In this document: piece by piece, positions 11,833 to 22,799 of the stretch
How positions within the stretch are numbered: the stretch's first letter is position 1
How the letters are laid out: every line of letters begins with the position of its first letter
NCBI GenBank assembly: GCA_941918925.1
Contig: OW799233.1
Location: 43,824,275-43,888,274 of the forward strand
Direction of reading: 5' to 3'
DNA: 64,000 nt
Source: Phyto melanocephala
Taxonomy: Eukaryota; Arthropoda; Insecta; Diptera; Rhinophoridae
Notes under the pieces: model-generated
What the model was told of the DNA's origin: nothing
Seen by the model: only the letters and a program-made list of their open reading frames with translations
Database searches by the model: none
Made by a program: the position numbers and the translations under genes

Positions 11833-12234
11833 AAATATATTTAAATTCTTAAGGTAGTTTTGTCAAAAGCTGAGGTATTACAGCAGCGTTCAGGGTTTAC
11901 TTACGGATTCACGAACCCTAAGTTTAATGAAAACTCCAATTAGTTAGGCTTTCCTTTGTTTTGTTCCAAGATATAAATTATCCTATAATACTCGTGGCAA
12001 GCTGGTATGTCAAGGGCGTTGATCACGATTGGGAATTATGACCGCACTACGGATTAATATTCTTGTGTAAGTCTTAAGAAGATCGGGTATGATATTCGGT
12101 ATATCCGGCCAGAGTCAAAGACTTGTTACGTCCGAGTTCAGGAGATTGGAATGTTACTTACAACTAGAGCTTAAGAACACTACATTCGCCTTGTGGCTAA
12201 AATACTTAATATGCTACAATGCATAAAATAATGA
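11833..12234. other. Unassigned stretch
   Basis: Mixed composition, no feature recognised. Leads directly into the minisatellite. Confidence 0.4.
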
Positions 12235-13205
12235 TAAGCCAAAGCCGCTGTAATCGAAACAGTCAGCCAAAGTCGCTGTGGCCGAAACAGTCACCCAAGG
12301 AAGCCGTGCCAAAACAGTCAGATGAAATCACTGTGTCAAAACACTCAGCCGAAGCCGGTGTGACCGAAACAGTCAGCCGAAGCTGCTGTGTCTAAACAAT
12401 CAGCCGAAGCCGCTGTACCAAAACAGTCAGCTGAAATCACTGTGTCAAAAAACTCAGCCGAAGCCACTGTGACCGAAACAGTCAGCCGAAGCCGCTGTGT
12501 CAAAACAGTCAGCCGAAGCTGCTGTGTCAAAACAATCAGCCGAAGCCGCTGTACCAAAACAGTCAGCTGAAATCACTGTGTCAAAAAACTCAGCCGAAGC
12601 CGCTGTGACCGAAACAGTCAGCTGAAGCCGCTGTGGCAAAACACTCAGCCGAAGTCGCTGTAACCAAAACAGTCAGTTCAAAAACCGCTGTGTAAAAATA
12701 GTCAGTTAAAATCACTGTGCCAAAACAGTCAGCCGAAGCTGCTGTGTCAAAACAATCAGCCGAAGCTGCTGTGTCAAAACAATCAGCCGAAGCCGCTGTA
12801 CCAAAACAGTCAGCTGAAATCACTGTGTCAAAAAACTCAGCCGAAGCCGCTGTGACCGAAACAGTCAGCTGAAGCCGCTGTGGCAAAACACTCAGCTGAA
12901 GCCGCTGAGATCGAAACAGTCAGTTCGAGAACCGCTGTGTTAAAACAATCAGCCGAAGCCGCTGTACCACAACAGTCAGCTGAAATCAATGTGTCAAAAA
13001 ACTCAGCCGTAGCCGCTGTGACCGAAACAGTCAGTTGAAGCCGCTGTGGCAAAACACTCAGCCGAAGTCGCTGTAACCGAAACAGTCAGTTCAAAAACCG
13101 CTGTGTAAAAATAGTCAGTTGAAATCACTGTGCCAAAACAGTCAGCCGAAGCTGCTGTGTCAAAACAATCAGCCGAAGTCGCTGTAAACGAAACAGTCAT
13201 TTCGG
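12235..13205. repeat. 27-bp minisatellite with higher-order structure
   Basis: About 36 imperfect copies of a 27-bp unit of the form CAGCCGAAGCCGCTGTGTCA plus AAACAGT. Variant units ('gctgaaatcactgtgt', 'ttcaaaaaccgctgtg', 'aaaactcagccgaag') recur in blocks: the 'tcaaaaaactcag' variant falls at about 12445, 12581, 12828 and 12994, giving irregular higher-order repeats of 136, 247 and 166 bp. Because 27 is divisible by three, several frames stay open on both strands (e.g. a nine-residue ASADCFDTA repeat on the minus strand), but each open frame is broken by one-base indels, so I do not call a gene. GC content is clearly higher than the flanks. Confidence 0.92.
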
Positions 13206-14660
13206 TAACCGCAATCCAAATACTAGTAGAGTTTGATATCGCTCGAGCTATACCACACAGAGAAAATTCGTGTCTTGTCTGAACCGCCCCGATAAAATTT
13301 AACTTAATTATTAATTATACCAAATTGAAAACAAAACAAATGAAAATCGTAAGGCGTTTCCATATTAAAACTACATTGAAGGGTTTTCACAAAAAAGTTC
13401 GAATGATGTATTAGGGCGTTCATAATAAATTTACATTAAAAAATTTTCATCATATACTGAAAAATATTGCCAATACTAAGTATGTACGGAGTTAGCACGA
13501 TATCCACATTACAATTTTAAATATAAATTTTAACAGCGAACTCTAGAAAACTACACCTTAAGAAGTAGCGCACCTAGCAGCCTGCTACGTCAAGCTTTTC
13601 TATATGAGTTTCATTTATTTGTTTTGCAAGTAGTTACACTATACTAAGTATAGTATTTCAAAATTTTGAGATCTTCATTCAGAGATCTTTATGAGAACAT
13701 CTTAGAGACTAGAGTAAACAACTGACCTTAAGGCTAAAAGGCTTTTTGTTTTCTTTGCGATCTTCATACTGCCAAAGGATTTTATTTCATTTGAAAGAAC
13801 AGAAAAACATTTTAACTGATTGATTTTTCTTTGATTTAACATTAACAAAAAGAAAAGTAAATAAAACTGCAAATGAACTCTATTAAACTTTGGTGAAACG
13901 AAATTTTTCTCATTAGAAATTTTTCATAAGAGATTACAAATCTTTTAATAATATTTTTACTCAAAAACTAAAACGAAATAAATCTTGTTATTTATTTAAG
14001 CGATATGATTTACTAGTTATTAGATATTAAATAATAATAATATATTTTACACACAAAAAAAAAGAAAAAAAGAAAAAGATGAAAGACCTCAAACCAAAAT
14101 GATAAAGAAAAATCATATTTTCTAATTAATAATTTGTATGTAGAAGAGATCAATGGTGCCGCTTTCATTATGATGTCTTTTGAAAATTAACCTTAATTTG
14201 TAGTTTCATTTTAGTTTCAATTGTCTTTGGTAAATTTGTGTCTTCTCTTTTGTAATTTCCATTTAAAAAAAAATGTAATAGATGCTGTCACATATAATCT
14301 TTACTTGACGAAGATTGACACTTACTTGTATGTATGTCAAATGATGTGTTTGTATGTATGCGTCGGCTGTTTGAGTGAATAATTTGTGGGTAAAAAAAAA
14401 GCCGCTACAAAGACGCCACTACAGATAAATTCTTTTTTTCTTCATCTTAATTTGTAATTATGACAGGTTGTTAGTACGATTTATGGAATTAATACCACAG
14501 GGATGGAAGGCGTTTACTGAAAGAAACAATTTTTGTGTTAAATAAAAACGTCGAAATAGATACTCAATGTAAAAAAAAACACCAATTTTCTATACAAACT
14601 TTTATTCAAAATGGAGATTTTATTTACAATTACACTATGCCTTTTTTTGAGTTTATAGAA
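13206..14660. other. Unassigned AT-rich stretch
   Basis: No gene recognised. A poly-purine run lies near 14055-14085 and TGTATG-type short repeats near 14328-14360. Confidence 0.45.
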
Positions 14661-14667
14661 ACTGTTT

Positions 14668-15344
14668 GTACCCGGTGTGGCGCGGGCTCCCAGAAATTAA
14701 TTGAATTTTAAAAACACAAGTGGGGGGAATACAACGCCATCTTTAGATGTTCTATGTAACTAAATTTAAATGGCCGATGTTGAATGTGAACCACACCTAA
14801 ACGTCAAGTTTTTTTTTCTGCATTTCATTTGACATTTCTCAATTTCAGACTAACTCAATTTGAACCATGGGAAGTTACACAATCGAGCAACACGTTAAAG
14901 TTATTCAGGCTAATTATGAAAATGGGCGTTCAAATTAAAATGCATTTCGTGCACTTCGTGATTATTTTGGTCAACATAGTCATTCAAATTCGTCTACAAT
15001 CGGGAGAATTGTGAAAAATATTTAAATTTCTGAAAACAGGTCTGTATAAAATGTGAAAACATCTGTGAATGCCTTCTTAGTTCGTTGAGTGGGAAACATT
15101 GCTGTTTTTCGCGATGAGTCAACCTCGACTTATCATCGCGCCCAACAATTGAACATCAACAATTTCATTAAAAATTTGGATCATCGGATGGAGGTGTGCC
15201 GCCGAAGTCGCAACGGCCATTTGGCCGATATTTTGTTCAATACATAATTGAACCATAACAATATTATCATAATTGACAATATTTTCCTAAATAATTTGTG
15301 TTTTATTCAAAATCAATATCGGCCCTTAAAACTAAACCACCCTT
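14668..15344 (+). mobile_element. Internally deleted mariner-like element
   Basis: The right end is clear: ...AAACCACCCTT followed by TA (15345-15346). The left end is eroded; 'acccggtgtggcgcgggctcc' near 14668 and 'gaattttaaaaacacaag' (14702-14719) correspond to the reverse complement of the right terminal region ('gaataaaacacaaa'), so the left boundary is approximate. The gene inside has been joined from its first and last parts (see next entry). Confidence 0.6.
14866..15246 (+). pseudogene. Mariner transposase remnant: N-terminus fused to C-terminal tail
   Basis: From the ATG at 14866 the reading frame gives MGSYTIEQHVKVIQANYENG, then, after a stop, NAFRALRDYFGQHSHSNSST and IGRIVKNI. This is the N-terminal helix-turn-helix pattern of DD41D-like mariners (compare MNRLTKEQRLQMIEFYYQN at 21690). 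Further on, RAQQLNI is followed directly by NFIKNLDHRMEVCRRSRNGH and LADILFNT, the extreme C-terminal motif of these transposases. The whole catalytic core is deleted near 15155-15165. Several stops and frameshifts are also present. Confidence 0.7.
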
Positions 15345-15742
15345 TACATAAAAAGGGCGATTATTTTACAGACGAATCGTTAGCTATGTGTCAACGATTG
15401 TTGTATAACTTTGCATATAGGGGCGATTTTGTCGTTAAGATATTAACCCTGTAGTAAGATCATTGCCTGATTATGGCACTCGGTGCTGTAATTCAAGCTA
15501 CATTCTTGTCCAAGTTTAGTGTCCATCGGTATAAAGGTTCCCAAGTCTCAAAATTTAAAAACTTTTACTCAATTCATTGTATTAAATACTAGTTTATAAA
15601 GCGGTTATTTTAGTAGCATAAACTGCATATAAATATATCTCATTCTTAAATACTGTTCTTTTCAAATCCGGCTTTTTTGTTCAGGTTTATTTAAAGGCGA
15701 AAAATTTATAAATTTCAACAATCATTTTATATTAAAAATAGA
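15345..15742. other. Unassigned AT-rich stretch
   Basis: Nothing recognised between the mariner remnant and the next Helentron-like copy. Confidence 0.4.
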
Positions 15743-16785
15743 AAAAAAAAACAAGTTAAAGCGCTCTGATCTGATAATACTCTTCACCGTCGTAAACACC
15801 ACATCCTTAGCCAAGATTTTAGATTTCATGTAATACGCCATTTCTTTATTATTACCGACGCCATCTTTGATTTTGAATTTTAACATAGTCAACTGTATTC
15901 TAATAGTCAAACCCTTTTATTTAACACCCATATTGTTGGGGTTAGAAAAAAATTGTCCGCCATTTTATTTTAGACGCCATCTTGGATTTTACACCTTCTT
16001 AATAGTTTACTACATTGTAATGGTCAAGCGCTTTTATTTGGTACCACAATTGTTGGGTTTAAAGAGGACAAAGCCGCAACTACTATATTTGACTCATATA
16101 TTCGCCATTAAATCTAGGACACCATCTTGGATTTTTTTCTTTTTCTTACTATATTTTAGTACTCAAATCCTTTCATTTTATTCCTATATTGGCGCTCTCG
16201 GTTGTATAGAAACTGAAAAATATCGATTTTCTTTTTTAAGGAACACCGAAGAAGTTGCACTCTGGTGCTTATATCTCAGTTAGTTTCAAACTGTTATGTT
16301 AGTCTTTTCTTAGAAATAATTTCTGAGATTACGGTTTATATTCTGGTATCTTAAGCGTGTTCAAAAATTCTTTTGGAGTTTTGAAAAAATTTTTTATATA
16401 TTTAAAAATGTATAAATTTTTTTCAAAAATGTTTGCCTATAACTTTGCCGATTAGTGAACAATTTATCCAAAAATTTTCACGAATATCTATAGAGGCATA
16501 TCAAATCTATAAATATTACTAACTGTGCCTAGAAATTATCCTAGAGCTGGAAAATTTTAATTTTCATGGTAAAAATAAGCGAAAAAAAACTGAGGCAGTC
16601 GTGTTCATTTGCTCTTATATCAAAAGGTTATAAACGATTATTCTGATTTCCAATACCGATCTACTACCGAATATTTCTGATATTTTTATATATTAGACAA
16701 GTCTTGGCGATGTCAAGGGGCTTTAAAAACTTGATTTCAACATACACATGGACAGACGGACAGAAAGACAATGCTTAATCACATG
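15743..16785 (-). mobile_element. Long-form Helentron-like repeat, right end missing
   Basis: Left end 'aaaacaagttaaagcgctctgatctga' is a decayed hairpin end. The body contains the long-form block ('cccatattgttggggtta', 'acgccatcttggatttta', 'tatattggcgctctcggttg') and then the common block ('caataccgatctactaccga', 'ttgatttcaacatacacatg'). It stops at 'cagaaagacaatgcttaatc' before the core and TATACCC terminus. Best preserved of the long-form copies. Confidence 0.7.
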
Positions 16786-17338
16786 GATTTTATTTTTGAC
16801 ATATTGCTGCTTGCTGTCTGCTGTCTTCTATGTGTTTAGAGCTTTACAGAAAAAGCGATTTAGGGTTGCCACTAGATTTTTTATAATAAAGCTTTAATAC
16901 TGTTTCCGGATCTTAAATGAACAATGCTTTATGCAGATCTGTTGTTACCACTTTTCAAGTCTCAACAATTAAGACGTTTAATAAACATGTTACAAAATTC
17001 CAATTGATAACAAATCATTTGAAATGAACGTTTAAAAAAAGTGTCCCTCTGTTAAGTGTTTAATTTTTTTTGCGCCATTTTGGCGACCTGCCTTAAAAAA
17101 ACATACACACACACACATAAAAATGTTCAACAGAGAAATTTGTCAGATGTTATGTCGAACCTATAAAATATGTTACAATAACAACAATAATGTACATATA
17201 CAGAACGACGGACAATAACAACAACGACAACAATTTTAAAATAAAAAGAAAAAAAAAACAAACTAAAATACAAACAGTATGAAAATAATTTCAAAAAAAT
17301 TAACAAGAGTAAAAAATGTAAGTAAAATAATAAAAAAA
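16786..17338. other. Unassigned stretch
   Basis: AT-rich. 'agggttgccactagattttt' at 16864 resembles a hAT-type terminus but no partner was found. (AC) run at 17104-17117. Confidence 0.4.
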
Positions 17339-18181
17339 AACAAGTAAGAGCGCTATATTCGGCCGTGCCGAATCTTATATACCCTTCACAACGTGTAGTC
17401 ATACAATAACAGTGGTTTGTGTCACCATTCATCCCATATGAAATACGTACATACATATAAAAACATACATATATAAAAACGTCCCATTGTAAAATTATAA
17501 ATTCACGTATGTATGTTAAAAAAACAAAAAAAAAAAAATTAAAAAAAAAATTTAAAAAAAAATTTAAAAAAAAATTAAAAAAAAAATTTAAAAAAAAATT
17601 TAAAAAAAAATTATTATGTATATAATATATATAAAACAAACAAAAAAAAATTAAAAAAAAAATTAAAAAAATATAATAAAAATATAAATAATATATTAAA
17701 TAAAAAATAAAAAAAAAATAAAAAAAAAATTAAAAAAAAAATTTAAAAAAATATAAAAAAAATTTTTTTTGGCTTAGCTGGGATTCGATGCCACGTTTTC
17801 TCTAACCAGTATACACGTTTGTATGTATGTATGTTGTTGTTGTAATGTTGTTTTTGTGAAAAAAAATCGAGGTGGTCGTAGGTTTTTGCTCATATCTCAG
17901 TTGTTTATGTACCGATGTTTCTGATTTTCAATACCGATCTACTCCCGAATATTTCTGATATTTTAATACCTTACCCGGGTCCAACCTATGTCGGGGGGCT
18001 TCAAAAAGTTGATTTTAACATACACACGGACATACGGACAGACTGACAGGGCTTAATCGACTCCCCTATTCATAAGCTTTCAGAAAATATATACTTTATG
18101 GGGTCGGAAATGAAAATTGTAGAAATTTCACACGGAATGACAAACCTATATATACCCTTTTTCACTGTGTGAAGGGTATAA
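17339..18181 (-). mobile_element. Complete Helentron-like (mini-me/DINE-1-like) repeat, reference copy
   Basis: Read on the minus strand it runs: TATACCCTTCACACAGTG, hairpin TATACCCTT/AAGGGTATA; core 'gaccccataaagtatatatt'; short GTCY tract; 'tcgggagtagatcggtattg'; 'cacgaccacctcgatttttt'; a CATA repeat; GCATCGAATCC; about 240 bp of A/T homopolymer-rich DNA; 'acgtgaatttataatttta'; and finally hairpin ATTCGGC-acg-GCCGAAT followed by 18 nt ending ACTTGTT. The 3'-side hairpin and internal GTCY/TA tracts match what is known of mini-me/DINE-1 (Helentron) elements. No Rep/helicase is encoded, so it would be non-autonomous. The exact family is inferred. Long A/T runs create meaningless open frames. 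Confidence 0.88.
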
Positions 18182-18869
18182 TAACGTGACACTTAATAAG
18201 CCGCAGGTTAAATATTCTAGTAACTGGCCGAATAAAACATAAAGTATAACCGTGTTTAACAACCGAATAAATGCCGTAATGCTAGAAACAAGATAAAAAA
18301 CCTTTTTGTAAAACCTTTAAATTAAAAGTTAAATTAACTGAATATTCTCTACCTCTGAATTTAAGACCACAATCATTTAAAAACAATTTTAAATTTGCAG
18401 GGATGGTGCTTTATCTTTTGAATTATTATAATTTTCTAACAAAAAAGTTTAAATTGTGTATTCGGCTTGTTTAAAATTTTACTTTAACATTAAGCTATAA
18501 ATATGTATGCAACACAATTTTTTAATTTTTGTTGTTGTTTTCTTTTTTAACAAAAAAGTAATATTGTCCTCTAAATATGAATATTTTTTAATATACAAAT
18601 AAGCAGCTGGACTTGAACTTATTTTTATGCGAGAAGAAAAAAATAAAAATAAAACAAATTAGCAGTGGGGAGAATTAGTTTAAAGAACTTTTAACAGGAG
18701 GCCTTAAAACCACTACTCTACCACTACTACAGTCATTCGCATTAAATGTTTTTACCTTTGCAACAGCAACAACAAGACAAATATTATTTACAGCAGCGGC
18801 ATACTTGAGTGCTTAGGCGCCACATGCAGATTTTTCTGTTAAGTTGCCAAAGAAGACCCTGACTTACTC
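18182..18869. other. Unassigned stretch
   Basis: AT-rich with CAA/CAG-rich segments (18745-18800). No gene recognised. Confidence 0.45.
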
Positions 18870-18874
18870 TGCCG

Positions 18875-21094
18875 CACAGTGAGACAGCTCTAAAGTAACA
18901 GCGGCAAAAAATAGTTTTTGGAGTGTCGTCCAATTTGGATGAAATTTTCACAGTATATTAACAGATATATGAGTAACAATTCCCTGAAATTTGAGATTCA
19001 TAACTTTATTACTTTTTGGTCTAGAGCAAGTCAAAGTTGAGGTATGCTAACGCGCTTGAAATATGTTGGTTCAATATGTAATATTCAAAAGCTTATCAAT
19101 AAAAAAATACATAATATATACTTATTACCTTAAAGTATTTTTTAAATTAATTTAGTTGTTGTAGAATGAGTAGATAAAAAAATAAATTTAAAAAAAGAAA
19201 CACAAAAAAAATTTCTTTACAACAGAATTGTGGTGTAAAAATTTAACATTTTGCATTTTCAATGGACTAGGAAATATAGAGCAGCCCCTCGCCCTAGGTG
19301 CAGACTTATATCAAATGAAAGATTGAAGTCTCAGCTTTCATTTAAAGTAGAGGACATATAGCAAAAGTTTGCAAAAGTACTTTAAACATACAAAAAACTA
19401 CAAAAAATACGCAACGTGCACATTTTGTCGCTATACGTATGTACATATGTATGTTAGCATGCAATAGCATGTTTACAAATTTTTAATTTTTTTTTAATTG
19501 TTTGTTTGATATTTTATATTGTGCTCACAAACTTTTTAAAAACAAACTGTAAAAAAATATTACATTGTTGTTGTTTTAAATATTATTGATCAACAAACGG
19601 TAATTGCAATTATGTATATGTTTAATTCACAATCTACATATTTGAGAGTGCAAGTTTATACAAGTTTATATAAAGTGTTAAAAAAAGTTTACAAGGTCAT
19701 GGATAATTCAATAATTTTTTATAGTGCTATTTCTGATAATTGGATCGATAGCAATAAAGATATTGAAAAAATTAGAATACCATGATGATATTAAAAAATT
19801 ATTGATAGAATGAAAAAAATTGTTCTTTTTATTGCATTTTAATGGGAAGTGGGTGTAAGAGTGGGCGTGTTATTGTAATTTTTGCATGAAACTTTAAATT
19901 ATATAAATAATAATAATATCAAATTTGAAGATTGTACCTAAAATATTTTAGAAAATATGGCACTTTTTATGTTGAGGTTGTATGGGGGGTGGGGGTAAAA
20001 GTGGGCCAAAGTCCAAAACTTTATTCCGATAATGTTTGTAACAATATAACATTCAAGTATACCAAAATTTAAAGTTATCCCTTAAGTATTACGGACAATA
20101 CTGCATTTTACAAATTTCGATTGTATGGGAGGTGGGCGTAAAAGTGGGCGAATTTTCTTAATTTTTTTTTTATACCCTTCACACAGTGAAAAAGGGTATA
20201 TATAGGTTTGTCATTCCGTGTGAAATTTCTACAATTTTGATTTCCGACCCCATAAAGTATATATTTTCTGAAAGCTTATGAATAGGGGAGTCGATTAAGC
20301 GCTGTCAGTCTGTCCGTCTGACCGTCTGTCCGTGTGTATGTTGAAATCAACTTTTTGAAGCCCCCCGACATCGCTTGGACTCGGGTGAGGTATTAAAATA
20401 TCAGAAATATTCGGGAGTAGATCGCTATTGAAAATCAGAAACATCGGTACATAAACAACTGAGATATGAGCAAAAACCCACGACCACCTCGATTTTTTTT
20501 TCACAAAAGCAACATTACAACAACAACATACATACAAACGTGTATACTGGTTAGAAAAAACGCCAGCTGAGCCAAAAAAATTTTTTTTTTAATTTTTTTT
20601 TTTATTTTTTTTTTATTTTTTTTTATTTTTTTTTTTTTATTTTTTATATAATATATTATTTATATTTTTATTTTTTTTTTAATTTTTTTTTTTATTTTTT
20701 TTGTTTTATATATATTATATACATAATAATTTTTTAAAAAATTTTTTTTTTTAAAAAAAATTTTTTTTTTTAAAATTTTTTTTTTAAATTTTTTTAAAAT
20801 TTTTTTTTTTTTTTTGTTTTTTTTAACATTCATACGTGAATTTATAATTTTACAATGGGACGTTTTTATATATGTATGTTTTTATATGTATGTACGTATT
20901 TCATATGGGATAAATGGTGACACAAACCACTGTTATTGCATGAATTCACGTTGTGAAGGGTATATAAGATTCGGCACGGCCGAATATAGCGCTCTTACTT
21001 GTTTTTAACTGGAATTGTCTCAAAAGTAACCTGTGCAAAATTTCAGAACTCTGCAATTACTCCTTGTATTTAATGCCGGCGTTGTCTCACTGTG
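18875..21094. mobile_element. Transib-like non-autonomous DNA transposon (with nested Helentron-like copy)
   Basis: Ends are CACAGTGAGACAGC (left) and, reverse-complemented, CACAGTGAGACAAC (right), bounded by a perfect 5-bp direct repeat TGCCG (18870-18874, 21095-21099). A GC-rich 5-bp TSD and CACNRTG heptamer are hallmarks of Transib, the superfamily related to RAG1. The left heptamer is followed after exactly 23 nt by CAAAAAATA. Inside are imperfect copies of 'gtatgggaggtgggcgtaaa' (near 19845, 19980, 20125) and no transposase. Removing the insert at 20171-21005 leaves about 1.39 kb. Confidence 0.72.
20171..21005 (+). mobile_element. Complete Helentron-like repeat nested in the Transib-like element
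   Basis: Both ends are intact (TATACCCTTCACACAGTG at the left; hairpin ATTCGGC/GCCGAAT and 'agcgctcttacttgtt' at the right). It has inserted into a T-run of the older Transib-like element, dating it as younger. The GCATCGAATCC segment seen in other copies is partly deleted here ('gaaaaaacgccagctgagcc', 20554-20573). Confidence 0.88.
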
Positions 21095-21576
21095 TGCCGT
21101 GATCACTGTGGATCATGAGTGCACACACACACAAATAAACAGTTTAAAATAGAAACATTAGAAAACGTTTAAAATTAAATAAAATCAAACGAAAGTGAAG
21201 TGTTTAAAAACTGGAAAAAAAAAGAACAATTTTAATGTTCTTTTATAACTCAAGTGGATCCAGGATAATCCAAGTTTCTGAAGCCCAAGATCTGAACTTA
21301 AATTTGGAGTAAAAACATTTAGTTTTATGGCATATTGTGTGTGGGAAAAAAAGCTTCTTTTTTTGTTCGGTACTCGGCAACACGCTTTATTGACAAAAAA
21401 AGGCAAATAACAACAATAACGAAATGTTGCCGATATCTTGTTTAACTGTTTAAGCGCGAATGAATGAAAAAAACAAAAGAGACCTTAACTAAAATATAAA
21501 ATAAATTTTAATCGAATTGTTCTTTATCTCGAATTTATCAATTCTTATCAGAACTAAACGGAAACTCAACTGCATC
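21095..21576. other. Unassigned stretch
   Basis: Begins with the right TGCCG duplication. No gene recognised. CA run at 21121-21132. Confidence 0.45.
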
Positions 21577-21578
21577 TA

Positions 21579-22478
21579 AAGGGTGATTTTTTAGCTATTA
21601 TCTTTTTGGCACCACTGGTTTAAACAGCTGACGTACGTTTCGTGTTTTGTTTCATTGTCAAACATCTACAGTTTGGTCTATAGTTTAACCATGAATCGTC
21701 TTACAAAAGAACAACGCTTGCAAATGATTGAATTTTATTATCAAAATACGTGCTCTGTTAAGAAAGTTCATCGCGCGCTTCTTATCGAAAAATTGTGTTC
21801 AGCGACGAAGCTCATTGTCGATTTTGGAGTGAAAATCAGCCAGAAGCATTGCAAGAGCTACCAATGCATCCAGAAAAAGTCACAGATTGGTGCGGTTTAC
21901 GGGCTGGTGGCATCATTGTACCGTACTTCTTCAAAGATAATGTGAATCGTAACGTAATGGTAAGCGCTACCGTGAGATGATATCCGAGTTTTTTTTTTGC
22001 CCAAAATGCAAGAGCTTGACTTGCATGACATGTGGCTTCAACAAGACGGTGCCACATGCCACACAGCACGCTTAACAATGGACTTATTGAGAGGCGAGTT
22101 CGGTGAACATTTTATTTCACGTTCGAGACCGGTCAATTGGCCGCCTAGATCGCGCGATTTAACGCCTTTAGACTATTTTTTGTAGGGCTATGTTAAAGCT
22201 CATGTCTATACACACATGCCCGCTTCAATTGACGCATTGGAAGACAACATTGAAGCATTTATTCATGAGATACCGGCCGAACTGTTGGAAAGAGTATGCC
22301 AAAGTTGGACTAAGTGGATGTACCATTTGAAGCGCAGCCACGGTCAACATTTGCATGAAATAATCTTCAAATATTAAATTATATGGACCGTACTATCGCT
22401 TCAAATAAAGATTTCATGAATTTTTCTGAATTTTATGTTTTTTTTTAACTTTCCTATAGCTCTTAAAAAATCACGCTT
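21579..22478 (+). mobile_element. DD41D-type mariner-like element (900 bp), defective
   Basis: TA duplication at 21577-21578 and 22479-22480. TIRs AAGGGTGATTTTTTAGCTAT (left) and AAGCGTGATTTTTTAAGAGC (right, reverse-complemented), with a 3-bp length difference. It carries one damaged transposase gene in the + direction. Length is shorter than a full element (about 1.3 kb expected) because part of the gene between the DNA-binding and catalytic domains is missing. Confidence 0.88.
21690..22376 (+). pseudogene. DD41D mariner transposase pseudogene
   Basis: The ATG at 21690 starts MNRLTKEQRLQMIEFYYQN and ends with VKKVHRALL, the N-terminal helix-turn-helix. About 21784 it jumps to the catalytic core: IVFSDEAHCRFW-like sequence, then GLRAGGIIVPYFFKDN, then LHDMWLQQDGATCHTARL, SRPVNWPPRSRDLTPLDYFL and, after a TAG at 22183, GYVKAHVYTHMPASIDALED and HLHEIIFKY. 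All three catalytic Asp codons survive. Counting residues between the second and third gives 41, i.e. DD41D. Broken by the internal deletion, at least two frameshifts and the stop after YFL. Confidence 0.88.
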
Positions 22479-22799
22479 TATTTTATAAATAAAATAGAAT
22501 AAAACTTGAACTGAATTAGATTTGAGCAAGAGCTTAATTAAATCTGTAAGTCAATGGTCATTTAGTGGAAAAAAAATTAATTTAGTCAAAGGTAAGGCAA
22601 GTCCATATGAGACGCAAAAACGTTTTATTTAAAAATTTCCTAAAACATGAATTGATACCCTGTACTAAACAAGTCTTCCGAAAGAGTCTTGCCAATTGAT
22701 AGCGACCATATTGTTAAAGCTACATTTGTCGAATTATCTGTCATTAATTTACATTATTTTGACAACACATGCAACTGATAAAAATGTTTTCTTTTTCAA
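22479..22799. other. Short unassigned stretch
   Basis: AT-rich, nothing recognised between the two mariner remnants. Confidence 0.4.

Noticed and set aside
12345..13200. Overlapping open frames on both strands in the minisatellite, as a repeat-protein gene
   Set aside because: The frames restart after small indels, lack an upstream exon or promoter I can see, and are explained by a 27-bp unit that contains no stop codon in several frames.
17127..17639. 170-residue minus-strand open frame rich in Phe and Asn
   Set aside because: It is the translation of the A/T homopolymer centre and end of a Helentron-like repeat. The frame is open only because of the base composition.
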